Source of the DNA: Desulfobacteraceae bacterium
GTDB lineage: Bacteria; Desulfobacterota; Desulfobacteria; Desulfobacterales; Desulfobacteraceae
Direction: 5' to 3'
NCBI GenBank assembly: GCA_003354055.1
Contig: PIVQ01000119.1
Location: forward strand, 1 to 14,170
DNA: 14,170 bases
In this document: positions 1 to 7,097 of the stretch, piece by piece
How the letters are laid out: each line of letters opens with the position of its first letter
Position numbering within the stretch: the first letter of the stretch is position 1
The notes under the pieces: generated by a model
What the model saw: the letters and a program-made list of their open reading frames with translations, nothing else
Database searches by the model: none
Told to the model about the DNA's origin: nothing
Made by a program: the position numbers and the translations under genes

Positions 1-1
1 T

Positions 2-169
2 ATTTTATCGGAACAGCATATTATTCACCGTCATGTCGAGTATGAATGGGAAAAGTACTGGAGTTTTTATTCAGTTTACGGGTTTGTGGCCTGTGTCATC
101 CTGGTACTGGTGTCAAAATATATCCTGCGTCCCCTGGTAAAACGTAAGGAGGATTATTATGACAAGTAA
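2..169 (+). CDS. Small membrane protein, C-terminal part (antiporter-associated)
   Basis: Partial gene cut by the left window edge; 55 codons are visible in frame 2 and end in TAA. The visible part has a polar, histidine-rich stretch (HIIHRHVEYEWEKYW), one hydrophobic helix (about residues 22-38, containing GFVACVILVLVSKY) and a basic-acidic tail ending KRKEDYYDK. I recall small proteins with a similar WE...GFxACVxLVL...KREDYYD ending beside Mrp/complex-I-like antiporter subunits in deltaproteobacteria, but could not search for them here. Its last 11 bases overlap the start of the next gene, and the AAGGAGG ribosome site of that gene lies inside it, so the two are probably translationally coupled. 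It is probably a small accessory subunit of the antiporter; function inferred from context only. Confidence 0.7.
   Translation: MLSEQHIIHRHVEYEWEKYWSFYSVYGFVACVILVLVSKYILRPLVKRKEDYYDK
145..152 (+). promoter_or_regulatory. Shine-Dalgarno site of the antiporter subunit gene
   Basis: TAAGGAGG lies 6 bases before the ATG at 159, inside the end of the upstream gene. It fixes the start at 159 and supports coupled translation of the two overlapping genes. Confidence 0.8.
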
Positions 170-1949
170 TATTGTCCCCGCCTTGATTTTTATGCTTGGC
201 GGTCTTCTGATCCCCTTTTTCAGGGGAAAGGCCCAATCAGCCTATATGATGCTGATTCCCATTGTAGGATTTATCAATCTGATCAATATTTCCCCGGGTG
301 ATTATCATCTCATAAGTTTTGGAGATTTTAATCTGGTGCTCTTGCATGTGGATAGGTTAAGTCTGCTCTTCGGGTATATCTTTCACATTATCTCATTTAT
401 CACCGTGATTTATATCCTCAACTTTAAAAGCAATGTGGAGTATGTGGCCGGCTTCGTCTATTCAGGTGCAGCCCTCGGAACTATATTTGCAGGGGACTTG
501 TTTACCTTTTTCATCTTCTGGGAAATGCTCACCGTAGGGTCAGTGATGCTGATCTGGTCCAGAAAGACCAAATCAGCACAGGCAGCCGGGTTCAGGTACC
601 TTCTTGTCCATGCATTTGGCGGACTTGTACTTTTGTGCGGGATTGTATTCCACTTTACGGAAACCGGATCCCTTGAGATGTCCCAGATCACTCTGGGCAG
701 CCTGTCCTCTTATCTGATATTTTTCGGCATCGGTATTAACTGTGCCTGGCCTCTGCTTCATCCCTGGCTCACGGACGCATATCCCGAAGCCACCATCGGC
801 GGAACGGTTTTCTTAAGCGCATTTACCACCAAAACGGCGGTATATGCTCTTGCAAGACTCTATCCCGGCACCGAGATGCTCATCTGGATCGGTGTGGGCA
901 TGGCGGCCTTTCCCATTTTCTATGCGGTTATTGAAAACGATTTGAGACGGGTATTGGCCTATAGTCTGATCAACCAGGTCGGTTTCATGGTTGTGGGTAT
1001 CGGGATCGGTACGGAACTTGCCATCAACGGGGCCTGTGCACATGCATTCAACGATGTCCTCTTTAAAGGCCTCTTGTTCATGTCCATGGGTGCTGTCATG
1101 TACCGGACCGGAAAAATCAATGCCACAGACCTTGGCGGGCTTTATAAGAGTATGCCCTGGACCTGTCTGTTCTGTTGTGTGGGGGCGGCATCCATTTCCG
1201 CCTTCCCGCTTTTCTCAGGGTTTGTCTCCAAATCCATGGTCATGTCTGCGGCTGCCCAAGGGTCACATATCGCGGGTCAGGGCAGTCTGGTTTTTGTCTG
1301 GCTGGTATTGCTCTTTGCCTCGGCCGGTGTTTTCCATCATGCCGGGATTAAAATTCCGTTTTTCGCCTTTTTCGGCCATGATTCCGGAATCAGGGTCAAA
1401 GAAGCGCCTAAAAACATGCTCATTGCCATGGGCATTGCAGCGTTCCTGTGTATTGCCATCGGAACCTATCCCAAGCCCTTATACGACATCCTTCCCTTTC
1501 CAGTGGATTATGAACCCTATACCATTTCCCATGTCCTGACCCAGACCGAACTGCTCTTCTTTTCGGCCCTGGCCTTTACCCTGTTGCTTCTGGGCGGTAT
1601 TTATCCTGCTGAGCAGCGGGCTATAAATGTGGATTCCGACTGGGTATACCGTAAAGGCGGCAAGGGGATCTATGCCCTGCTGGCGAGAACTTTGAATCCC
1701 CTTAACACCTGGTGTGACTCCATTGTAAGGTCTGTGGCCTCGTCTGTGGCCCATTTCTTCAAGGATGCCGCCGCAAAGTTTGCCCTCTTCTTTTCAGTCA
1801 ATTTATGGCTGGTTCAAGGGGTAAAGACAAAGCGCCTGGCCATTAAAAAGCAACGGCTCTACAACGATATCATGGAAGGGACCCTGCCCATCGGGATTGG
1901 TGCGGCTGTGGCCATCTCCTTTATTATCCTGGTATTTATTTTAACTTAA
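159..1949 (+). CDS. Na+/H+ antiporter subunit, MrpD / complex-I ND5-like
   Basis: 596-residue polytopic membrane protein of the proton-conducting transporter family (Mrp/Mnh subunits A and D, NuoL/M/N). Family hallmarks are visible: the helix-5 glutamate in FFIFWEMLT (E122), the LHPWLTDAYPEA segment (200-211), the helix-7 lysine in FTTKTAVYALAR (K225), the ENDLRRVLAYSLINQVG signature (259-275), the HAFNDVLFKGLLF segment (H295, K303) and FPLFSGFVSKSM with K358. These charged residues form the proton path in the family. The C-terminal ~150 residues (from about 445) have two further hydrophobic helices and an amphipathic stretch, making it longer than a typical MrpD (~490-500 residues). It overlaps the upstream small gene by 11 bases and is followed 25 bases later by the first cNMP-fold gene, so it is probably one operon. 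Whether it moves Na+ or K+, or belongs to a larger complex encoded upstream, cannot be told from this window. Confidence 0.88.
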   Translation: MTSNIVPALIFMLGGLLIPFFRGKAQSAYMMLIPIVGFINLINISPGDYHLISFGDFNLVLLHVDRLSLLFGYIFHIISFITVIYILNFKSNVEYVAGFVYSGAALGTIFAGDLFTFFIFWEMLTVGSVMLIWSRKTKSAQAAGFRYLLVHAFGGLVLLCGIVFHFTETGSLEMSQITLGSLSSYLIFFGIGINCAWPLLHPWLTDAYPEATIGGTVFLSAFTTKTAVYALARLYPGTEMLIWIGVGMAAFPIFYAVIENDLRRVLAYSLINQVGFMVVGIGIGTELAINGACAHAFNDVLFKGLLFMSMGAVMYRTGKINATDLGGLYKSMPWTCLFCCVGAASISAFPLFSGFVSKSMVMSAAAQGSHIAGQGSLVFVWLVLLFASAGVFHHAGIKIPFFAFFGHDSGIRVKEAPKNMLIAMGIAAFLCIAIGTYPKPLYDILPFPVDYEPYTISHVLTQTELLFFSALAFTLLLLGGIYPAEQRAINVDSDWVYRKGGKGIYALLARTLNPLNTWCDSIVRSVASSVAHFFKDAAAKFALFFSVNLWLVQGVKTKRLAIKKQRLYNDIMEGTLPIGIGAAVAISFIILVFILT

Positions 1950-1974
1950 GAATTCATAACGACAGGTATAACAC

Positions 1975-2481
1975 ATGGTAAAAATAGAGGATCTCAAACG
2001 TATCAATATGCTTAAAGCTGTGCCGGATCATCTGCTTGAGATTATCGGCCAGGAGGCCCAGCTTAATATCTACGGTACAGATACCCGGTTGTTCACCGTG
2101 GGTGATAAGATTGATACCTTTTATTTGATGATTATGGGACAGGTGGCATTGAAGGTGGCGTTAACAGAAAAGATTGACGTGATTCTGGATAACCTTCAGT
2201 CCGGCCGTTCATTCGGCTCTTCCGCACTCATGGAAGGGGCCGTTGCCTCATATACTGCCGTCTGCCAGGAACCCTGCGAGGTCATCACCCTTTACGGCCC
2301 GCGTCTGCTGGAGTTGTTCGACACCAACAAGGAACTGGCCTATCATTTGATGACGGGTGTTGCCGGCCAGTACAAACGGACCATGGACAAACGGGCCAGG
2401 ATGATCATGAAAACCCTGGACGAGCATCCGGACCTTAAAGTGGGCATCCAGGACATCAGCAAACTGACCCCGGTTTATTAA
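1975..2481 (+). CDS. Single-domain cyclic-nucleotide-binding-fold protein (first of tandem pair)
   Basis: 168 residues, consisting of one CAP-type cNMP-binding beta-barrel (about 5-118) and a C-terminal helix (about 119-152). There is no helix-turn-helix, so it is not a CRP/FNR-type regulator. In the phosphate-binding cassette, where cAMP/cGMP binders usually have FGE-x-AL-x6-RxA, this protein reads FGSSALMEGAVASYTA. The ribose-contacting Glu is replaced by Ser and the phosphate-contacting Arg by another residue, so classical cNMP binding looks unlikely. The ATG at 1975 has a weak ribosome site (ACAGG, 1962-1966). It lies 25 bases after the antiporter gene and 31 bases before a paralogue. I infer a small cytoplasmic regulatory or structural partner of the antiporter; the real ligand, if any, is unknown. 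Confidence 0.85.
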   Translation: MVKIEDLKRINMLKAVPDHLLEIIGQEAQLNIYGTDTRLFTVGDKIDTFYLMIMGQVALKVALTEKIDVILDNLQSGRSFGSSALMEGAVASYTAVCQEPCEVITLYGPRLLELFDTNKELAYHLMTGVAGQYKRTMDKRARMIMKTLDEHPDLKVGIQDISKLTPVY

Positions 2482-2512
2482 TGAGAAAAACGATAGTGCA
2501 AAGGGTAAAATA

Positions 2513-2992
2513 ATGGTTGGTATCAACGATCTGAAAAAGATAAATTTTATAAAAGAACTGCCGGATGAGATCCTGGAGAAAATCGGCACCGTTGCCCAGT
2601 TGGAGACCTTTGACGAAGAGGCCATCCTTGTTCGCCAGGATCAGGCCCAGCATCTGATTTATATGCTGGTATCAGGCAAGATATTTCTCAATTGCCGGGG
2701 GGCAGGGGGCCAAGCCTATACCCTGGATGAGCTCTCTCCCGGTCAGACATTCGGGGTCTCTTCCCTGCTGGACAACTCTCCTGCGACCTATACGGCCATC
2801 TGCGCCGAAGAATGTACCCTGATCACGCTGGCCTCGGCCCAGATGCTTCAATTGTTTAAAACCGATTATACCATCGGCTATACAGTGATGCAGCGCGTGG
2901 TGGAGAAGTTCAAAACCCGGATGAATCTGCATACGGTTCAGTTTTTGGAGTCTTTGGCTAATCATCCTGCGGTGGCAGGAAGCCAGGCCTAA
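2513..2992 (+). CDS. Single-domain cyclic-nucleotide-binding-fold protein (second of tandem pair)
   Basis: 159 residues with the same layout as the preceding gene: an N-terminal helix starting with [22 protein letters not shown] (the preceding gene has IEDLKRINMLKAVPDHLLEIIG), a CAP-type barrel, and a C-terminal helix ending in LESLANHP (the neighbour has MKTLDEHP). The phosphate-binding cassette reads [16 protein letters not shown], again without the Glu and Arg expected of a cAMP/cGMP binder. No DNA-binding domain is present. The ATG at 2513 follows AAAGGG at 2500-2505. The pair is clearly a tandem duplication that has diverged strongly, which suggests distinct roles or a heterodimer. It is followed by hairpins that probably end this transcription unit. 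The fold call is firm; the function is unknown. Confidence 0.84.
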   Translation: MVGINDLKKINFIKELPDEILEKIGTVAQLETFDEEAILVRQDQAQHLIYMLVSGKIFLNCRGAGGQAYTLDELSPGQTFGVSSLLDNSPATYTAICAEECTLITLASAQMLQLFKTDYTIGYTVMQRVVEKFKTRMNLHTVQFLESLANHPAVAGSQA

Positions 2993-2995
2993 GGG

Positions 2996-3055
2996 CTGGC
3001 AGCGAGAGCTGCTGGATCGGCGAGAACAGCGAGAACAGCTGGCGGTTAAAACCGC
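2996..3055 (+). other. Structured 3' region: GNRA-capped hairpin, 9-bp tandem repeat, small hairpin
   Basis: Directly after the stop of the second cNMP-fold gene. GCAGC-GAGA-GCTGC (2999-3012) forms a hairpin with a GNRA-type GAGA loop and three outer pairs, two of them G-U wobbles (2996-3015). GCGAGAACA is then tandemly repeated (3020-3028 and 3029-3037). GCGGTTAAAACCGC (3042-3055) is an inverted repeat. Possibly RNA-stabilising 3' structure; no function can be shown from the sequence. Confidence 0.5.
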
Positions 3056-3067
3056 ATAAGATAAAGA

Positions 3068-3106
3068 CAGGGGCGTCGGTGGAAACTGACGCCTCTGTGC
3101 ATTTTA
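3068..3106 (+). terminator. Strong hairpin between cNMP-fold genes and cupin gene, probable intrinsic terminator
   Basis: Arms 3068-3080 and 3085-3097 pair over 13 positions, with two G-U wobbles, around a four-base GGAA loop. The tail TGCATTTTA has only a short, interrupted T run, so termination may be partial. The hairpin ends 26 bases before the cupin ATG and just ahead of its ribosome site, so it could also act as a processing or leader structure. Confidence 0.6.
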
Positions 3107-3123
3107 GGGAAGGGAGAGTTGTT

Positions 3124-3489
3124 ATGGCATATGTTCCAATTAATTTTGAGGATAAGTTTTCTAAGTTCAAGGAGCAGTGGTCTCCCAAAGTGATTGCTCA
3201 GATGAACGATTATCAGTTCAAGCTGGTAAGGGTTGAAGGGGAGTTTGTCTGGCACGATCATCCGGATACCGACGAGACCTTTATGGTCATAGACGGGGAA
3301 TTGGAAATCAAGTTCAGGGACGGTGGTGTTATGCTGAATTCAGGAGAGATGTTTGTGATTCCCAAGGGGGTTGAACATTGTCCTGTGGCGAAGAAAGAAT
3401 GCAGGATCATGATCGTGGAACCGGCAGGGGTGGTCAATACCGGAGACAAGGGTGGGGCTCATACTGCTGAAAATGATGTCTGGATTTAG
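3124..3489 (+). CDS. Single-domain cupin protein
   Basis: 121 residues forming one cupin beta-barrel (Cupin_2 type). Motif 1 is visible as [20 protein letters not shown] (residues 39-58), giving the metal ligands H45, H47 and E52. Motif 2 is [13 protein letters not shown], giving the third histidine. Such one-domain cupins bind a divalent metal and act as small isomerases, dioxygenases or ligand-binding proteins; the sequence does not say which. I chose the ATG at 3124 because GAAGGGAGAG lies just upstream; an in-frame GTG at 3079 sits inside the terminator hairpin and has no ribosome site. The gene ends 18 bases before the end of a convergent gene on the other strand, with no clear terminator between them. 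Confidence 0.85.
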   Translation: MAYVPINFEDKFSKFKEQWSPKVIAQMNDYQFKLVRVEGEFVWHDHPDTDETFMVIDGELEIKFRDGGVMLNSGEMFVIPKGVEHCPVAKKECRIMIVEPAGVVNTGDKGGAHTAENDVWI

Positions 3490-3507
3490 AACAAAGGTCT
3501 GGCCATG

Positions 3508-4536
3508 TTATTTGAAAACAGATGCTTTACTATTCTTTTTCTTCATCTTGATGTACCACTCTTTTTTACCGTATAATTCATCAGAGCATTCAGGGCAGAT
3601 GCCATGACTGAATTTGGCATAAGTATGGTTTTGGATATGAACTTCAACCTGATTCCAATACCCTTTATCATCTCTGATTTTTTTGCATTTGGAACAGATC
3701 GGGACCAATCCACTTAGTGTTTTTACTTTCTCAAGCGCTTCATGTAAGGATTTAATTAATTGTTCCCTTGCCTCTTCAGCTTGCCTGCGGTGAGTTATAT
3801 CCCTTGCAATTGCCAGGACAAATTTCTTTTCACCTATTACCAAAGGACTGAGAGTGATTACGGCGGGAAATGGTGTGCCGTCCCTCTTACAATGCGTCCA
3901 CTCAAAAGACCTGCCACCGCCCTTAAATGCATTTTGAATCTGTTCAGATGCCAGTTTTTTTGATGACTGACCGTTAGGTTGGTATTCAGGGGATAACTCG
4001 CCAGGTGTAGTCCCAAGGAAGTTTTCACGAGATTCTGTATCATGAAGGTCTATAGCGGCATTGTTACAATCTACAAATCGTTCAGTCGTCAAATCAAGAA
4101 TCGAAATTGCATCTATCGAGGAGTTAAAGAGAGTTCTATATTTTTTTTCAGAACGCTCAAGTTTTTCCTGATGCTTAATATCGGTCAGCCATGATTTTAT
4201 CGTCTTGCTTGCGACCCTGGCAATGGGTTTTGCAATATTTAGGGGGCCGGTTATACCAAAGCCGCCTATCTTTTCACCTTCAAATACGATAGGGCAACTA
4301 TACCCCTCTTTTACGAGGGGACTTTCTTTGGCTTCGGAAGACGTCACAGCATACTCATTGGAGAGCCCATCCATGATTTTTTTTGCCCCTGGATGAAGAT
4401 GACCGATTCTGGATTCATCTATAGCTTGGATAATGTATCCTTTATTGTCGTATATAACGACAGGACAATTTGTTTCAGCGAAAATTTCTGTCATAAACTG
4501 TTCAGTTATTTCCCGCATTTTTTTTGAAAGACTCAT
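3508..4536 (-). CDS. Diacid-recognition / PAS sensor with C-terminal zinc-like Cys module
   Basis: 342 residues, no signal peptide or membrane helix, so cytoplasmic. Residues ~1-115 resemble the sugar-diacid recognition domain of CdaR: AxxNCPVVIYDNKGYIIQ, SRIGHLHPGA (42-51) and GGFGITGPL (91-99). Residues ~131-250 are a PAS domain beginning SEKKYRTLFNSS and ending with the PAC-like FVLAIARDITHRRQAEE. A coiled-coil linker (251-275) leads to a C-terminal module with CSKC (C281, C284), KIRDDKGYWNQ and HGICPEC (C314, C317), a likely metal site and an ending often seen in deltaproteobacterial PAS proteins. There is no kinase, GGDEF, EAL, phosphatase or DNA-binding domain, so output must go through a partner. 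ATG at 4536 has AAAGGA 6 bases upstream. The diverging neighbour is the hexapeptide-repeat gene. Confidence 0.82.
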   Translation of the reverse strand: MSLSKKMREITEQFMTEIFAETNCPVVIYDNKGYIIQAIDESRIGHLHPGAKKIMDGLSNEYAVTSSEAKESPLVKEGYSCPIVFEGEKIGGFGITGPLNIAKPIARVASKTIKSWLTDIKHQEKLERSEKKYRTLFNSSIDAISILDLTTERFVDCNNAAIDLHDTESRENFLGTTPGELSPEYQPNGQSSKKLASEQIQNAFKGGGRSFEWTHCKRDGTPFPAVITLSPLVIGEKKFVLAIARDITHRRQAEEAREQLIKSLHEALEKVKTLSGLVPICSKCKKIRDDKGYWNQVEVHIQNHTYAKFSHGICPECSDELYGKKEWYIKMKKKNSKASVFK

Positions 4537-4585
4537 TGCATTCCTTTGAACACTAATAATGTCAACTGAAACAAAACTGATTTAA

Positions 4586-4614
4586 AAAATATCATAACTT
4601 TATTGTTTTAACAA
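4586..4614 (-). promoter_or_regulatory. Candidate sigma70 promoter for the PAS sensor gene
   Basis: On the minus strand TTGTTA (4609-4614) and TATTTT (4586-4591) are separated by 17 bases, about 50 bases before the start codon, in an AT-rich stretch. Each box matches consensus at 4 of 6 positions, so this is only suggestive. Confidence 0.35.
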
Positions 4615-4775
4615 ATTCATCTTTTCCAGAAGGGAAGTTTAGTATTATTTTGCTGCAAAGGGCGAATCACGGATTATGGCAATGAGACCTGCGGGATAGT
4701 TTCATTTGATGTTGCCAAATTCTGGTAATCTGGGGTATGACTCCATAAGCTGGATATCAGTATTTGGACCACAAT

Positions 4776-4783
4776 AAAGGGGT
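4776..4783 (+). promoter_or_regulatory. Shine-Dalgarno site of the hexapeptide-repeat gene
   Basis: AAAGGGGT precedes the ATG at 4789 by 5 bases and fixes this start. The rest of the 252-base divergent region 4537-4788 shows no repeat or strong hairpin. Confidence 0.6.
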
Positions 4784-4788
4784 AGGGC

Positions 4789-6201
4789 ATGAAGCAACTA
4801 AAGCAACTTAACGATAGAATTATCAGCCGCGTCAATGTGGTATTGGAAGAGTTTGATTTTAATACGGATGGGTTTGTTACTGAGACAATGGATTATGAGA
4901 ATATGCTTAAATTCTATGCCTTCTATGGTATCACCTCACGGCATCCCATCTATTTTCAGTTTAAAAATTCAAATATAGCCGGCAGCTATTTCTTAGGGAA
5001 ATGCTATGTGGGCAGATCTGCGGTTTATAAAAGTGACATTCGCGGTGATGAACTAAAGCGCCGCGGGGATGATGTCGGCAGTGAAAAAAACATCCCTCTG
5101 GTCAAGGACGAAAGCATTACCATTCGGGACAGCCTGCTCTATCGGACCCTGGTTCACAGCAATTCCCATAATCCGGGAATCCCGGAAGAATTCAGCATAC
5201 GAAATACCATTTCCGCCCATTATGCCAATATCCACGGGTCTACGCTCCAGGGTTGTTTTTTAGGGCCCTTTGCCACTGTCGACCTGATGAATCTGTATGC
5301 CTGTATTATCGGGGAATTTTCCTATGTTCAGGCCGGAGAGCTGTTCCATCGAAAAATTGAACCCGGAACCATATGGGTCCGGAGTAATTCCTTTGACTTT
5401 AAATACAAGTACGACAAAGAGATGTTGAATCACTATGTGGGAGTGAATGCATTCCATAAGCCCCAGGGGATCATTTATGAGTTCGTAAAGGAACGGGCAC
5501 AGGACTATGAAAAGCTGTTTGATGTCATGCATCTTGAGCCCATTGATGCCCCGTCAAATTCTGCGGTTAACCGGTATGCCGTGGTCAAGGGAAAGACAAA
5601 TATCGGTGAAAATGTACTGGTGTCCCAACGTGCCTATCTGGACAATGCCGTTATGGGGGACGGGTCCAATGCACAGGAAAATACCTTTATCGTTCATTCA
5701 ACGCTTGCCGGCCTGAATGTAACCGCCCACGGCGGGAAAATTCTTCACTCGGATATCGGTAAAGAAACCTTTGTGGGGTTCAATTCATTTATTAACGGAA
5801 AGCCCGAAGCCCGTATTGAAATCGGTGAGCGGTGTATTGTCATGCCCCACACCATCATTGATCCGGATGTGGCTATAAAAATACCACGGGAGCATTTGAT
5901 CTGGGGCGGAATCACCTGTGAGGACGACATTAAGACCCACACCATGTCACTGGATGATTTTGCCGAAATCAGGGATGAAATGCATCTTGGCAATATGGTG
6001 TTTACAGGAAAAGGATCTGTGTTTGTTGATGCCTTTAGAAGGAGGATCCAGCATATTTTAGAGGCAAACGGGGCCTTATATAAAAAGGGAGAAAATCGGG
6101 GGCATGCTCAGGATGACCAGCGGATTTCTTTTAATATCATCCAGCCTTATCCCATGGGCGCACTCAAAGGGTTGTACCCGTCCATCAAGATAGAACCCTA
6201 A
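4789..6201 (+). CDS. Left-handed beta-helix (hexapeptide-repeat) protein, transferase-like
   Basis: 470-residue soluble protein without signal peptide. Two stretches show the every-sixth-residue aliphatic pattern of left-handed beta-helices: about 60-180 (NSNIAGSYFLGKCYVGRSAV, then HYANIHGSTLQGCFLGPFATV) and about 265-365 (VVKGKTNIGENVLV, DNAVMGDGSNAQENTF, IEIGERCIVMPHTIIDPDVAI). Between them are an LFHRKIEPGTIWV segment and an alpha-helical stretch (KPQGIIYEFVKERAQDYEKLF, split here at Y230). Acyl- and nucleotidyl-transferases such as GlmU use this fold, but no N-terminal nucleotidyltransferase motif is present and no known enzyme is recognised. It begins an apparent + strand unit with the binding-protein gene 73 bases downstream. 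The stop codon sits in a small palindrome, AACCC-TAA-GGGTT (6194-6206). The fold call is fairly secure; substrate and role are unknown. Confidence 0.7.
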   Translation: MKQLKQLNDRIISRVNVVLEEFDFNTDGFVTETMDYENMLKFYAFYGITSRHPIYFQFKNSNIAGSYFLGKCYVGRSAVYKSDIRGDELKRRGDDVGSEKNIPLVKDESITIRDSLLYRTLVHSNSHNPGIPEEFSIRNTISAHYANIHGSTLQGCFLGPFATVDLMNLYACIIGEFSYVQAGELFHRKIEPGTIWVRSNSFDFKYKYDKEMLNHYVGVNAFHKPQGIIYEFVKERAQDYEKLFDVMHLEPIDAPSNSAVNRYAVVKGKTNIGENVLVSQRAYLDNAVMGDGSNAQENTFIVHSTLAGLNVTAHGGKILHSDIGKETFVGFNSFINGKPEARIEIGERCIVMPHTIIDPDVAIKIPREHLIWGGITCEDDIKTHTMSLDDFAEIRDEMHLGNMVFTGKGSVFVDAFRRRIQHILEANGALYKKGENRGHAQDDQRISFNIIQPYPMGALKGLYPSIKIEP

Positions 6202-6263
6202 GGGTTGCATGTAGCTTTTGCCAGTGCTATGGATATGAGGCAGAAAATAATTAATCTTAAATT

Positions 6264-6270
6264 GGGAGGA
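6264..6270 (+). promoter_or_regulatory. Shine-Dalgarno site supporting a GTG start
   Basis: GGGAGGA lies 4 bases before GTG at 6275. The ATG at 6269 reads into a stop after one codon, so GTG is the usable start. Confidence 0.65.
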
Positions 6271-6274
6271 TGTT

Positions 6275-7009
6275 GTGATCAAATTACAGATTGAGAAAAA
6301 GCTTTTAATCCTTTTAGTTATGCTGATTGCTTTTATGGGCTTTACCTTTCAGGCCAGTGCCCAAACCATCAAAGTGACAACCATGCCAATCCCCGGACTT
6401 GTGATCAGCGAGACAGAGGGGCTATTTGTTAAGTTGTATCTGGAAACAGCGAAGCGGGCCGGGGTTGAAGTCGACCTGGACATTTTGCCGGTTAAGCGGG
6501 CACGACATCTTTTTGAAACAGGAAAGGTAGACAGTTTCTTTCCGGCTCTCGACGCCAGTCTTAGTGTGGATGCGGCCAAGGCTGTATTCTATGTAAAAAA
6601 AATATTCACGTTTGTGAACGATGGCAGTCCGGTTTTGACGCACATTGATCAGCTGGAAGGAAAAAAAGTTTGTCTGACCAGAGGCTTCACCTACCCCCGA
6701 AAACTGACTCATAATGAAAACATAAAACTGGACGAAGCAAGCGACCCGGTTCAGAGCATTAAAAAACTCAAGGCAGGCCGCTGCGATTGTTTTATTGCTG
6801 ATCCCAAGGTCGGCACCGGTGCCCTGGAAAAATCCGGAGTAGAAGGGGTGACATGGAATTCGGACACACCGCTGGCTGAAATGGACGTTTATTTTGCCTT
6901 TAAAACAGACGAAGCCGGAACTGACCTGGCCGACAGGTTCACAAAAGCCCTTGCATCCATGAAGGAAGACGGAACCTTTAAGGCCATCATGTCCGGAGGA
7001 AAAAAATAG
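6275..7009 (+). CDS. Periplasmic solute-binding protein, SBP_bac_3-like (orphan)
   Basis: 244 residues. The N-terminus is a Sec signal peptide: KK near the start, a hydrophobic core LLILLVMLIAF, and the signal peptidase I site ASA|Q after residue 29, so the mature protein (~215 residues) should be periplasmic. There is no lipobox cysteine. The mature chain resembles the family-3 binding fold: an early strand IKVTTMPIPGLV, ETAKRAGVEVDLDILPVKRARHLFETGKVDSFFPA, then LEGKKVCLTRGFTYPR and SIKKLKAGRCDCFIADP in the second lobe. In the family these bind amino acids or other small polar solutes for ABC importers. No permease or ATPase lies nearby, so it either serves a distant transporter or has a sensing role. 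GTG start with a strong ribosome site. Ligand not deducible. Confidence 0.8.
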   Translation: MIKLQIEKKLLILLVMLIAFMGFTFQASAQTIKVTTMPIPGLVISETEGLFVKLYLETAKRAGVEVDLDILPVKRARHLFETGKVDSFFPALDASLSVDAAKAVFYVKKIFTFVNDGSPVLTHIDQLEGKKVCLTRGFTYPRKLTHNENIKLDEASDPVQSIKKLKAGRCDCFIADPKVGTGALEKSGVEGVTWNSDTPLAEMDVYFAFKTDEAGTDLADRFTKALASMKEDGTFKAIMSGGKK

Positions 7010-7043
7010 AGCAAGCATTGATTTTATAAACTATTTGCTTTTA

Positions 7044-7092
7044 AGCGATTCCCTGGGATTTATTTTTTTAGAACATTTTCCTGGGAATCGCT
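7044..7092. terminator. Inverted repeat between convergent genes, probable bidirectional terminator
   Basis: AGCGATTCCC (7044-7053) and GGGAATCGCT (7083-7092) are a perfect 10-bp inverted repeat. The 29-base loop contains a T run (7062-7069). It fills most of the 88-base gap between the ends of the binding-protein gene (+) and the TerB-fold gene (-), the usual place for a shared terminator. The long loop and T run inside it, rather than after the stem, make it atypical. Confidence 0.5.
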
Positions 7093-7097
7093 ATAGC

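Noticed and set aside
991..1539. 182-codon open frame on the + strand
   Set aside because: Lies wholly inside the antiporter gene in another frame; its residues are Pro/Ser/Cys-rich and match no family.
1975..2992. CRP/FNR-type transcription factors
   Set aside because: Both proteins stop after the cNMP barrel and one C-terminal helix; there is no helix-turn-helix.
2999..3097. Riboswitch or structured regulatory RNA upstream of the cupin
   Set aside because: The hairpins are real but no known riboswitch core is recognisable; kept only as structured region and terminator.
3079..3123. Upstream GTG start for the cupin
   Set aside because: It lies in the hairpin, has no ribosome site, and the extra 15 residues are not cupin-like; ATG 3124 has a good site.
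4677..4693. Possible sigma54 promoter (TGGCAATGAGACCTGC)
   Set aside because: The GG and GC elements are 11 rather than 10 bases apart and the flanking consensus is poor.
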